From: Anaerolineales bacterium
GTDB taxonomy: Bacteria > Chloroflexota > Anaerolineae > 4572-78 > J111
DNA: 64,000 bases
Assembly: GCA_015075405.1 (NCBI GenBank)
Contig: JABTUK010000005.1
Span: 1-64,000, forward strand
Direction: 5' to 3'
Of the stretch, positions 32,232 through 40,087 are shown in pieces. Below the pieces are notes generated by a model, which was given only the letters and a program-made list of their open reading frames with translations, was not told the DNA's origin and searched no databases. Numbering within the stretch: the stretch's first letter is position 1; each line of letters begins with the position of its first letter. The translations under genes and the position numbers were made by a program.

Positions 32232-33212
32232 CTATCCCCCAATCTGGCTCATCGTCCGATTTTCGGCAAAGAGGCCGCTGCGTAAGCTGTGACCGACCGG
32301 CTTGGCCTGGATGGCTCGCTCGAACAGGGCCACCAAATCGCGGTGGTTTCCGCCACTGCGGAGGGTTTGGCGGAAGTCAAGCTCTCCCTCGGTCAGCAGG
32401 CACATGCGTAAGCGGCCATCGGCGGTCAGGCGCATACGGTTGCAATCATCACAGTAGGGGTTGCTGACCGGACTGATAAAACCAATCGTGCCCAGCGAAC
32501 CGGCCAGACGGTACACCCGCGCTTCGCCATCCAGCTTGCCCTCGTTGATGGGAAACAATGGGCCTAATTCGGCCTCGATCCAGCTTTTGACCTCGTCGCT
32601 GGAAACATAATTTTCCAGTTGAATTTCGGTCGGGCCGGCAAAGGGCATCAGCTCGATAAAGCGGATTTGCCACGATTTTTCCAGGGTCAGCCGGGCCAGC
32701 TCCACCGCTGCGCTATCATTGTAATCGCGAGTAATGACGGCATTGAGTTTAATAGGTGTCAGCCCAGCTTTTTCCGCCGCTTCGATGCCGGCCCAGGCTT
32801 TGTCGAACGAGCCGAGCCGCATGATTTTAGCAAGACCATCTTTATTGAGAGAATCCACATGAATGTTGACTCGTTTTAATCCCGCCGCCGCCAAATCCTG
32901 CGCGATGTAAGGCAAACGGTAACCATTGGTGGTCATCACCAATTGGTCTACCCCCTCAATCCGGGCCAGGCGGCGCACAATGTCCACCACATCCTGGCGC
33001 AGCGTCGGCTCGCCGCCGGTGAGCCGGACCTTGTTGAAGCCAACGTCTACGGCGGCGCAGACAACTTTTTCCAATTCCTCGGCTGTAAGCAGCTCCGCGC
33101 CAGGCACAAACGTTAGCCCCTGCATCGGCATACAGTAGACGCAGCGTAAATTGCAGCGGTCTGTCAGAGACAAACGCAAATAATTTATTTCACGGCCAAA
33201 ACCATCTTTCAC
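32232..33212 (-). CDS. moaA: GTP 3',8-cyclase MoaA
   Basis: The 326-residue radical-SAM enzyme starts the molybdenum cofactor pathway. The N-terminal [4Fe-4S] motif is CNLRCVYC within SLTDRCNLRCVYCMPMQGL. The second cluster motif CDDCNRMRLTADGRLRMC lies at the C-terminal end, as MoaA requires. The C-terminus lacks the usual closing GG; it ends TMSQIGG, which does supply Gly-Gly. No other moa genes are adjacent. Confidence 0.95.
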   Translation of the reverse strand: MKDGFGREINYLRLSLTDRCNLRCVYCMPMQGLTFVPGAELLTAEELEKVVCAAVDVGFNKVRLTGGEPTLRQDVVDIVRRLARIEGVDQLVMTTNGYRLPYIAQDLAAAGLKRVNIHVDSLNKDGLAKIMRLGSFDKAWAGIEAAEKAGLTPIKLNAVITRDYNDSAAVELARLTLEKSWQIRFIELMPFAGPTEIQLENYVSSDEVKSWIEAELGPLFPINEGKLDGEARVYRLAGSLGTIGFISPVSNPYCDDCNRMRLTADGRLRMCLLTEGELDFRQTLRSGGNHRDLVALFERAIQAKPVGHSLRSGLFAENRTMSQIGG

Positions 33213-33411
33213 AGGGTCGTTCTCCTCATCTGGCTAATGTTACCATCCGGCTTGGCAACTGGGCGAAGCAGATCTGATAACCTCAAAACTGGCTGACAGT
33301 ATAGTTGTACAATGTTTTTATCAATCGTGGTAGTGACAAAAAGCCCGGATTGCCAGGCGATTTGTCACCTAACTGCAAGCGATATGCTATTATAACATAA
33401 CCCTTTTGATT

Positions 33412-33441
33412 AAAAAAACCGGATAGGGCTGGCCGGTTTTT
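33412..33441 (-). terminator. intrinsic terminator downstream of the SufR-like gene
   Basis: On the minus strand aaaaaccgg ... ccggttttttt, a 9-bp stem with a ~10-nt loop ending in seven T. It lies between the SufR-like gene and moaA, and separates the two units. Confidence 0.75.
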
Positions 33442-33499
33442 GTTTAGATTCCTTGATGATATTTTTTCAATCAAGGCGGGTGTGCTACAATAGGCCCGC

Positions 33500-34141
33500 T
33501 CAGCACGGGTCCAAAATTAGCTCAATCGGCTTAGAAATACGGTAGGTACAGTGGTCGTCGTCGGTGGTCAGGCAGGCCACACGGGCCGGTGTGGTGGCGA
33601 GCATCGAGCTGATAATCTGTTTATCCAGCAGACAAACCTCGGCGTGGTTTTTGGCTACCTGGCGGTAAGGGCAAGAATAAGCGTGAATCATATAGTTGTT
33701 TTCGCTGCTCTCCCAATCCACCACAAAACCCTTGGCCGATAAAAACGTAATTACTTCGTCCAGCCGATCTTCAAAGGTTTGATTTTGACGCGGCAGGGGC
33801 GCTTCGCTGGCTAAGCGTTGAGCAATATTGCTAAAAATCTGGCGCAGACCGTCCTGACCCAACTGGTGGGTTAGCTCTGCCAGCAGGTAATCGGTCAAAC
33901 CATAGTAATCCACCGGGAAAAGCTCGTCGGCGGCCTGGGTAAGCTGATAAACCTGAGAAGGCCGGCCCGGCCCGCTCTGGCGGCGGATGGTTGACGACAA
34001 AATTAGATTTTCAGCTTGCAGGACGTTGAGATGGTGTCGCACGGCCATCGGCGTTAAATTGACGGCTGCCGCCAGTTCCTCAACCGTAGCCTGTCCCTTT
34101 TCTTTAAGAAACTCAATAATTTGTTGCCGCGTTGCTTGCAT
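33500..34141 (-). CDS. SufR-like Fe-S-sensing transcriptional regulator
   Basis: The 213-residue protein has an N-terminal winged helix (ATVEELAAAVNLTPMAVRHHLNVL) and a C-terminal region with four spaced cysteines: SCPYRQ, EVCLLDK, VACLTTD and DHCTYRI. This is the cluster-binding arrangement of SufR-family (COG2345) repressors. The gene is divergent from the nuoBCD fusion across ~355 bp, which suggests control of Fe-S-rich complex I genes or of itself in response to Fe-S status. That link is an inference. Confidence 0.8.
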   Translation of the reverse strand: MQATRQQIIEFLKEKGQATVEELAAAVNLTPMAVRHHLNVLQAENLILSSTIRRQSGPGRPSQVYQLTQAADELFPVDYYGLTDYLLAELTHQLGQDGLRQIFSNIAQRLASEAPLPRQNQTFEDRLDEVITFLSAKGFVVDWESSENNYMIHAYSCPYRQVAKNHAEVCLLDKQIISSMLATTPARVACLTTDDDHCTYRISKPIELILDPC

Positions 34142-34176
34142 GGGTATTTCTTAAGAGAGATGATCCAATAATGAAA

Positions 34177-34235
34177 GACCGAAGACCGGGGACGGAAGAC
34201 CGGGAATTAATAACCCCGGTCCCCGGTCTCCGGTC
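34177..34235. repeat. heptad-armed hairpin (gaccggg units), second site
   Basis: gaccgaa-gaccggg-gacggaa-gaccggg (34177-34204) faces ccccggtccccggtctccggtc (34214-34235). Same word as 29005-29062 but flanking sequence is unrelated. Confidence 0.85.
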
Positions 34236-34340
34236 AAATTGTGAGACAACTTACAATTTACGAACATCCACATTATACCATAGCCCAGCCGTGAAATCAA
34301 TTTTTATTATAATAGATATAATATTTATTATCAAAAATAA

Positions 34341-34368
34341 TTGACAAATTAGACCGCTGTGGTATAGT
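34341..34368 (+). promoter_or_regulatory. sigma70-type promoter for nuoBCD
   Basis: TTGACA (34341-34346) and TATAGT (34363-34368) with a 16-bp spacer. The transcript would begin about 120 nt before the nuoBCD start and include the heptad hairpin at 34394-34459 in its leader. Confidence 0.6.
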
Positions 34369-34393
34369 TAAGCCTGTGAAAAAAAGGACAAGA

Positions 34394-34459
34394 CCAGTCA
34401 TCAGTTATCAGACTGATTACTAACTACTGATTACTGATAACTGGTTACTGACCACTGAC
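34394..34459. repeat. heptad-armed hairpin in the nuo leader (cagttat units)
   Basis: ccagtcatcagttatcag faces ctgataactggttactgacc, with more actgatt units between. In the mRNA it would form a long hairpin ending 37 nt before the nuoBCD start codon. Confidence 0.8.
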
Positions 34460-34496
34460 CCTTTTCACTATTCTTTCAGGAGGATAAGCGTCGAAG

Positions 34497-36983
34497 ATGA
34501 CTGTAGAGTTGCTTCCCACCAACGGCCTCGAAGAAGAAGAGGACCTTGAAGAAATTCCCGCAGAGCTAAAACAAAACGTTTTTTTGGCTAAGCTGGACGG
34601 TTTATACAACTGGGGCCGGGCTTATTCCCTCTGGCCACTCACCTTTGGACTGGCCTGCTGTGCCATCGAGATGATTGCCACCGGCGCGGCCCGCTACGAC
34701 CAGGACCGTTTTGGAGCGGCGCTCTATCGCGCCAGCCCGCGCCAGGCCGATTTTATGATCGTTTCCGGCACGGTCACCAAGAAGATGGTGCCCCAGATTG
34801 TGCGCATCTACAACCAGATGCCGGAGCCAAAGTATGTGATTAGTATGGGCGCTTGCGCCACCGGCGGCGGCCCCTTCAAAGAGGGTTACAACGTCGTTTC
34901 CGGGATTGACAAATACGTTCCGGTGGATGTCTACGTGCCCGGCTGCCCGCCGACCCCGCAAGCTTTGCTGCAAGGCATCATCAAACTGCAAGAAAAAATC
35001 AAAGGCCAATCCATCAAAACCGTGCCCTGGTATCGTAAGGAAGAGGAAATGGCCGCCATTCCGGTGCCTATTCTTGGCCCGGATATTATTGACCCGCGCC
35101 AACTACCGCAGATTAAAGAGTATGTCAAAAAAGCCCGCCAGCAAGGCAATGTCCAGGTGGCTGATACCGGCCCCAAGCCGCGCCCCAAACGGGTGGTCAA
35201 GCCGCCCAAAGTGCCCACCTGGGATGTCACCCCTACGGAAAGCGCAGCCGCTTTGGCGAATAATATTAATGAGGGCTTGCAAGTTCAGGCCGTTACCGCC
35301 GAAGCGGACACGCTGGTTGTCGCCCGCGAGCATTTGCTGGCCTTTGGCGAGTATGTGCGTGACAAGTTAGCCTATGAATTGCTCAGCAACGTGACGGGCA
35401 TGGATTACATGGGCCGTGAGGGTGACCGCTTTGAGGTGGTTTACCACGCCTACAGCATCAGCCAGCCCGACAAGCCGGGTCTGGTTTTCAAAGCCCGCGC
35501 CCCCGAATCGAATCCTGAACTGCCGTCGCTGTATGGCCTGTGGAAAACATGTTATCTGCAAGAGCGCGAAATTTACGATTTGTACGGTATCAATTTCACC
35601 GGCCACCCCAATATGAAGCGCATTTTGCTGTGGGATGATTTTTACGGCCACCCCATGCGCAAGGATTACGAAGAAGCGTATTATGAGGAGCCGGTCAAAC
35701 CTTTCACCAGCCGCTGGCCCGGCGGCCACCACGAGCGGATTGAAAGCCAGAATCCTTTTGGTCATAACGTGATTTACCCCAAAGATTGGGACGTGGACAA
35801 GTGGGCTCCCGATACGTTTGAGGATTACCTGGAACACGTCATCGAAGCCCGCGATGTGAAGGATACGACCGATTTTGAGAGCGACCGGATTGTGATCAAC
35901 CTGGGGCCGCACCACCCCAGCACGCATGGTGTGTTCCGTATGGTTGTCACCCTGGAAGGGGAAACCATTGTGGATTTGGAGCCGGTGTTAGGCTACCTGC
36001 ACCGCAACCATGAAAAAATTGGCGAGCGCAACGGCTGGCTGATGAATATGCCCTTCACCGACCGGCTAGATTATTTCAACTCGATGCAGAACAACTGGGG
36101 CTACGCCCTGGTGGTGGAGAAACTGGCGCAAATCCAGGTGCCGGAGCGAGCCGAGTACATCCGGGTGATTATGGCCGAAATCAACCGCGTTTTCAGCCAC
36201 CTGTCGCTGGTCGGCTTTTTGATGAACGACCTGGGCGCGCTGGCGACGCCGCTGTTCTACGCCTTTGAGGCCCGTGAGCGGGTGCTTGACCTGTTTGAAG
36301 AAGCCAGCGGCTCGCGTATGATGTGCAATTATATGCGCTTCGGCGGGGTGGCTTATGATGTCAGCGATGACTGGCTCAAACGGGCCGAAGCCGCCGCCGA
36401 TATGCTGAAACACTCGTTGGAGGAAATGGACACCCTGGTCACGGGCAATGAGATTGTGCTGTCGCGAACCAAAGATGTCGGCTACCTGTCCGCCGAAGAT
36501 TTGATCAGTCACGGCGTGACCGGCCCCATGCTGCGCGCCGCCGGTGTCAAGTACGATATCCGCAAAGTTGAGCCGTACGGCATCTACGACCGCTTTGATT
36601 TCGACATTCCCATTCAAACCGACAGCGATGTCTTTGCCCGCTTCTACCAGCGTATTCTGGAAGCGCGGGAAAGCCTGCGGATTTTGGACCAGGCTTTCAA
36701 GGGCATCAAAGAAACCCAACCGGGCGACATCCTGGGCGGCAAGGCGTCGTACACCATCCGCGTGCCGGCCGGAGAAGCCTACGCCCGGATCGAGCACTCC
36801 AAAGGCGAACTGGGCTATTACATTGTCAGCAACGGCTCCGGCAACCCCTGGCGTTACCGGGTGCGCTCGCCTTCTTACATCAACCTCAATGCCCTGGCCG
36901 ACATGTGCAAGGGCGGCAAAGTAGCCGATACCATCGTGACGCTAGGCGCGATAGATATTGTTCTAGGGGAGGTAGACCGCTAA
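34497..36983 (+). CDS. nuoBCD: fused NuoB-NuoC-NuoD, complex I quinone module
   Basis: The 828-residue chain joins three peripheral-arm subunits of NADH:quinone oxidoreductase. NuoB (~25-180) keeps all N2-cluster cysteines: C54, C55, C120, C150. NuoC (~270-430) includes [19 protein letters not shown]. NuoD (~460-828) starts [17 protein letters not shown] and ends GEVDR. NuoC-D fusions are known; the B-C-D fusion is rarer. No A, E-H or J-N genes are in the window. The nuoI-like gene starts on the last base of the stop codon. Confidence 0.93.
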   Translation: MTVELLPTNGLEEEEDLEEIPAELKQNVFLAKLDGLYNWGRAYSLWPLTFGLACCAIEMIATGAARYDQDRFGAALYRASPRQADFMIVSGTVTKKMVPQIVRIYNQMPEPKYVISMGACATGGGPFKEGYNVVSGIDKYVPVDVYVPGCPPTPQALLQGIIKLQEKIKGQSIKTVPWYRKEEEMAAIPVPILGPDIIDPRQLPQIKEYVKKARQQGNVQVADTGPKPRPKRVVKPPKVPTWDVTPTESAAALANNINEGLQVQAVTAEADTLVVAREHLLAFGEYVRDKLAYELLSNVTGMDYMGREGDRFEVVYHAYSISQPDKPGLVFKARAPESNPELPSLYGLWKTCYLQEREIYDLYGINFTGHPNMKRILLWDDFYGHPMRKDYEEAYYEEPVKPFTSRWPGGHHERIESQNPFGHNVIYPKDWDVDKWAPDTFEDYLEHVIEARDVKDTTDFESDRIVINLGPHHPSTHGVFRMVVTLEGETIVDLEPVLGYLHRNHEKIGERNGWLMNMPFTDRLDYFNSMQNNWGYALVVEKLAQIQVPERAEYIRVIMAEINRVFSHLSLVGFLMNDLGALATPLFYAFEARERVLDLFEEASGSRMMCNYMRFGGVAYDVSDDWLKRAEAAADMLKHSLEEMDTLVTGNEIVLSRTKDVGYLSAEDLISHGVTGPMLRAAGVKYDIRKVEPYGIYDRFDFDIPIQTDSDVFARFYQRILEARESLRILDQAFKGIKETQPGDILGGKASYTIRVPAGEAYARIEHSKGELGYYIVSNGSGNPWRYRVRSPSYINLNALADMCKGGKVADTIVTLGAIDIVLGEVDR

Positions 36984-38269
36984 TGTTTGGACTGGGCGTG
37001 GTCAAAGGCTTGGGGATTACCCTCAAGCACTTCATTGAAACGTATGTGGACGACATCAAGTATTTCTATTTTCCCCGCAGCGCGACCAGCCAGGAAGCGT
37101 TTGCCCGGCGGCAGGGGCCGGCAGGACGCGGCATCTTCACTGTCGAGTACCCAGAAATGAAGCTGCAAACGCCGGAGAATTTTCGCTTTTTGCCCTTTTT
37201 GGTCACCGATTATGATGTGCCCAAAGACAGCCCCGATTTTGACCGGCAAAAATGGCTGGATCAAAACCGCTGCACCAGTTGCGGCATTTGCGCCAAAGTT
37301 TGCCCGCCCCAGTGCATCTGGATTGTCCGCACCGACGACCCCAAAACGGGCAAGCCGATTCCGCAGCCGGCCGAGTTTTACATTGACACCGACATCTGCA
37401 TGAACTGCGGCTACTGCGCCGAGTTCTGCCCCTTTGACGCCATCAAGATGGACCACGATTTTGAACTGGCCGATTACGAGCGCGAGGTCGGCCACATTCA
37501 CGATCTGGACCGGCTGCTCAAGCCAATCAGCTACTATGCGGCCATCCGGCCCACCTGGAACGCCAAAGAAGAGGCCGCTCGCCGGGCCGCCGAGGAAGAG
37601 AAAGAGCGCAAGGCCGCCGAAAAAGCCGCCGGAAGGGCGGCAACCGCAGCGCCGGCAGCCGTAGCCCCGGCTGCTGAGGCTGCGGCTTCAGCCGAAGTAA
37701 GCGCCCCGCCAGCCGCCCCGGTTGCCAAGAAAACGCCGGAGGAAATCAAGGCTCAACGCGAGGCCATGCTGGCCAGACGCCAGGGCAAAGCCGTAGGCGA
37801 GGACGCCCCCGCCACCCCGGCAGCCGTCCCAGTCGCAGCACCGGAACCGGTTCAACCCACCGCGCCTAAACGGTCGCCCGAAGAAATCAAGGCGCAGCGG
37901 GAAGCGATGATGGCAAAGCGGGCGCAGCGAGCGGCAGGGGGACCAGTTGAGGCTGAGGCTGAGGCTAAGGCTAAGATTGAAGCAGCCCCGCCGGTTCGGG
38001 CGCAGGCAGGGGCGGCGACGGATGACCTGAAAGTAATTGAGGGGATTGGCCCCAAAATAGCCGGTCTGCTCAACTCAGCCGGGATTACCACTTTTGCCCA
38101 ATTGGCCGAAACCGAGGTTAGCCGGTTGGAGCAGCTTTTGGTAGAGGCCAACCTGCGCCGCCTGGCCGACCCCGGCACCTGGCCGGAGCAGGCCAAGTTG
38201 GCCGCCGCCGGTGATTGGGAGGCTTTCAAGGCGTTGACCGATCAGCTCAAGGGAGGCCGGCGGGTGTAA
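36983..38269 (+). CDS. nuoI: NuoI-like ferredoxin subunit with Ala/Glu tail and HhH domain
   Basis: The 428-residue protein begins as NuoI: two 4Fe-4S motifs at C97/C100/C103/C107 and C139/C142/C145/C149 (followed by CP), within a ~200-residue NuoI region. A charged low-complexity stretch follows with two copies of SPEEIKAQREAM-type repeats (KTPEEIKAQREAMLARRQGK and a near copy). The last ~80 residues form a helix-hairpin-helix domain (LKVIEGIGPKIAGLLNSAGI...). Normal NuoI has ~160-200 residues. The tail adds a binding module of unknown target. Start ATG 36983 overlaps nuoBCD by 1 nt. Confidence 0.9.
   Translation: MFGLGVVKGLGITLKHFIETYVDDIKYFYFPRSATSQEAFARRQGPAGRGIFTVEYPEMKLQTPENFRFLPFLVTDYDVPKDSPDFDRQKWLDQNRCTSCGICAKVCPPQCIWIVRTDDPKTGKPIPQPAEFYIDTDICMNCGYCAEFCPFDAIKMDHDFELADYEREVGHIHDLDRLLKPISYYAAIRPTWNAKEEAARRAAEEEKERKAAEKAAGRAATAAPAAVAPAAEAAASAEVSAPPAAPVAKKTPEEIKAQREAMLARRQGKAVGEDAPATPAAVPVAAPEPVQPTAPKRSPEEIKAQREAMMAKRAQRAAGGPVEAEAEAKAKIEAAPPVRAQAGAATDDLKVIEGIGPKIAGLLNSAGITTFAQLAETEVSRLEQLLVEANLRRLADPGTWPEQAKLAAAGDWEAFKALTDQLKGGRRV
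37947..37976. repeat. coding hexamer repeat in the NuoI linker
   Basis: gaggct-gaggct-gaggct-aaggct-aag, translated as EAEAEAKAK. Same unit as the hairpins at 14984 and 38837, here without an opposing arm. Confidence 0.7.
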
Positions 38270-38271
38270 TT

Positions 38272-38312
38272 GTTGGAAGGTTGAAAATCTTTTCCATCCT
38301 TCCAGCCTTCCA
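38272..38312. repeat. short hairpin (ttggaagg arms)
   Basis: ttggaaggttgaaaa faces tttccatccttccagccttccaa, between the nuoI-like and DUF1858 genes. Probably a shorter relative of the tandem-armed hairpins. Confidence 0.6.
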
Positions 38313-38335
38313 ATTTACCAGATGGAGGAACTTTG

Positions 38336-38806
38336 ATGCTGACTTACATTGCTTTAACTATTGGATTAATGGGTCTTTTTATGGCCTGGCGCACCGGGCG
38401 CAAAAACAGCGAGTTGCAGGAACGAATCGCTCAGGTCAATAGCCGGGTCTACAACCTGAGGCGCGAAATGCAGGAGTCCCAGGAAAAGGCCGAGCAAGAA
38501 TTGATCGCCTTGAAGTTTCAACTGCTCAAGGCGCAGGGCGAGCTAAAAATTACACCGGAAATGAAGATGCAAGAAATTGTGGCGGTTCATCCCCAGGCGC
38601 AGCAGGTGCTGGCCGGATTTCATCTTGGCGGCTGCTCAAGTTGTTCGTTTGACCCGCGCCAATCGCTGGGCGAAGTGGCGGCGGTCAATGGCCGGGAACT
38701 GGAACCCATTTTGGTGGCGCTCAATAGCCTGATTGTGGAAAGCAACGGCAACGGGTTTGTTTCCCCTGAAAAGCTGAAAACTCCCAATATTCAACTCCAT
38801 TTCTAA
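38336..38806 (+). CDS. membrane-anchored coiled-coil protein with DUF1858 domain
   Basis: From ATG 38336 (ggagga site) the product is 156 residues: one membrane segment (~1-20, MLTYIALTIGLMGLFMAW), a coiled coil (~25-70) and a DUF1858 redox-associated domain with HPQAQQVLAGFHLGGCSSCSF (the CxxC site). DUF1858 proteins commonly accompany hybrid-cluster or Fe-S redox proteins. It is the third gene of the nuo unit and might hold or service the Fe-S subunits at the membrane. Function is inferred from context. Confidence 0.7.
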   Translation: MLTYIALTIGLMGLFMAWRTGRKNSELQERIAQVNSRVYNLRREMQESQEKAEQELIALKFQLLKAQGELKITPEMKMQEIVAVHPQAQQVLAGFHLGGCSSCSFDPRQSLGEVAAVNGRELEPILVALNSLIVESNGNGFVSPEKLKTPNIQLHF

Positions 38807-38836
38807 ACTTTTTGTAACGATTGACTGACCGCTATA

Positions 38837-38900
38837 TCAAAGGCTAAGGCTAAGATTGATTTGATTGATTTCATACCCTTAGCCTAAGACTCAGCCTTGA
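38837..38900. repeat. hexad-armed hairpin (aaggct units), second site
   Basis: tcaaaggctaaggctaag faces cttagcctaagactcagccttga. Near-copy in word use of 14984-15048. Confidence 0.8.
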
Positions 38901-38932
38901 GGTGGGTGGTTACATTTTTAAGGTTTGATCTA

Positions 38933-38986
38933 TTGACAAATCAGGTATATCGAGTTAATATATAGACATATTTATAATTGTCTATA
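38933..38986 (+). promoter_or_regulatory. ars promoter with ArsR operator
   Basis: TTGACA (38933-38938), 17-bp spacer, TAATAT (38956-38961), followed by the inverted repeat tatagaca-N10-tgtctata (38961-38986). The operator overlaps the -10 box and start region, as expected for autorepression by the adjacent ArsR. A related AT-rich sequence (atatagatatatttatatatt) lies at 39419-39439, before the methyltransferase gene. Confidence 0.75.
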
Positions 38987-38988
38987 TA

Positions 38989-39327
38989 ATGGCAGGATCC
39001 ATGAGCGGTTTTGATATGGTTGCCTTTTGCAAGGCGTTAGGCGACGAAACCCGGCAGCGAATTTTAGAAATATTGCAAACCGAAGGCGAAAAGTGTGTCG
39101 GTGATTTGGTGGATGCTTTTAACGTCTCTCAGCCGACCATCTCCCACCACCTCAATTTTCTCAAGCAGGCTAACCTGGTCACCAGCCACCGGGAAGGCAA
39201 GCAAATTTATTACAGCGCCAACCAAGAGAATATTGTTGAATGTTGCGGCATGCTCTTCACCAAGTTTGTCCCCACCCAGATCAATTTACAGGAGTATGTT
39301 GAGCCGGAGAAAGAGGTTGTGAGGTGA
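38989..39327 (+). CDS. arsR: ArsR-family metalloregulator
   Basis: The ~112-residue winged-helix repressor begins FDMVAFCKALGDETRQRILE, with recognition helix VSQPTISHHLNFLKQANLV and beta wing GKQIYYSA. Possible metalloid ligands are Cys15 in the first helix, Cys37 and a Cys pair (VECCGML) in the C-terminal helix. It is not the CVCDLC type. ATG 39001 is an alternative start. It heads an arsenic unit with two methyltransferases and is probably autoregulated. Confidence 0.85.
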   Translation: MAGSMSGFDMVAFCKALGDETRQRILEILQTEGEKCVGDLVDAFNVSQPTISHHLNFLKQANLVTSHREGKQIYYSANQENIVECCGMLFTKFVPTQINLQEYVEPEKEVVR

Positions 39328-39328
39328 T

Positions 39329-39402
39329 GAGGCGAGGAGTGGTGAGGCGAGGATGCGAGGAAAATCATCTTTTCGCCTCCTCGCGTCCCGCGTCCTCGCC
39401 TC
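39329..39402. repeat. octad-armed hairpin (gaggcgag units) after arsR
   Basis: gaggcgaggagtggtgaggcgagg... faces ttttcgcctcctcgcgtcc...cctcgcctc, followed by ttttttt. With that T-run it may act as a terminator between arsR and the methyltransferase genes. Confidence 0.75.
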
Positions 39403-39463
39403 TTTTTTTACCAAATCATATAGATATATTTATATATTTACATTTATGAAAGGAAATAAATGA

Positions 39464-40087
39464 ATGAGTAGTAAAGTTTATTTTGACCAGATTGCCCAGC
39501 AGTGGGACCAAATGCAGCAAAGCTTCTTCTCCGATACCGTGCGCGAGAAGGCTTTGGTTACAGCCGGAGTGCGGGCCGGCCAGGTGGCGGCGGACATTGG
39601 CGCGGGCAACGGCTTTATTACCGCCGGGCTGCTGGGTCGGGGGTTGAAAGTGATTGCGGTTGATCAATCTGAGGCCATGCTGGCGGAGATGGGCCGGAAG
39701 TTTGGCGAGACGGCCGAGGTTGATTATCGCCGGGGTGATGCCGAAGCTCTGCCTCTGGCCGATACGGAGGTAGATTACGCCTTTGCCAACATGTATCTCC
39801 ATCATGTTGAGTCGCCCGGAGAAGCAATAAAGGAGATGGTCCGAGCCTTGAAACCGGGAGGTAAGTTGGTTATTACCGACCTAGACGAGCATACCCACGA
39901 ATTTTTGCGCCAGGAACAGTACGACCGCTGGCTGGGATTTAAGAGATTAGAGATTAGAGATTGGTTTATTGCCGCCGGACTAAAAAACGTGGCGGTGGTT
40001 GATTCGGAAGAAAAATGCTGCGGTACGTCGTGCTGCGGCGGCGAAAAAGCAACTATTTCTATTTTTGTAGCCTCAGGAGAAAAATAA
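39464..40087 (+). CDS. SAM methyltransferase with Cys-rich tail, arsenic operon
   Basis: The 207-residue class I methyltransferase has the SAM motif AADIGAGNGFITAGL, acidic motif VIAVDQS and LKPGGKLVITDLDEH. Its last 25 residues carry four cysteines in two pairs (EKCCGTSCCGGEK), a metal- or metalloid-binding look not normal for such enzymes. It lies between arsR and arsM with a 1-nt overlap to arsM, so a role in metalloid methylation or trapping is likely. A triple 7-nt repeat (39942-39962) encodes RLEIRDW. Confidence 0.75.
   Translation: MSSKVYFDQIAQQWDQMQQSFFSDTVREKALVTAGVRAGQVAADIGAGNGFITAGLLGRGLKVIAVDQSEAMLAEMGRKFGETAEVDYRRGDAEALPLADTEVDYAFANMYLHHVESPGEAIKEMVRALKPGGKLVITDLDEHTHEFLRQEQYDRWLGFKRLEIRDWFIAAGLKNVAVVDSEEKCCGTSCCGGEKATISIFVASGEK
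39942..39962. repeat. coding heptad array, 3 x 7 nt (agagatt)
   Basis: agagatt-agagatt-agagatt inside the Cys-tailed methyltransferase gene; same word as the 17938-17966 arm. Translated as part of KRLEIRDW. Confidence 0.8.

Larger units (their letters stand above)
34142..34496. other. divergent promoter region with two heptad hairpins
   Basis: Contains the hairpins at 34177-34235 and 34394-34459, a possible operator aattgt-N10-acaatt (34237-34258), an AT-rich stretch with palindromic character (34300-34340) and the nuo promoter at 34341. The nuo start has an aggagg site ending 14 nt upstream. Confidence 0.6.

Noticed and set aside
34497-38269. Group 4 [NiFe] hydrogenase instead of complex I
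   Set aside because: The NuoD part begins [12 protein letters not shown] and lacks the paired CxxC nickel ligands of hydrogenase large subunits.
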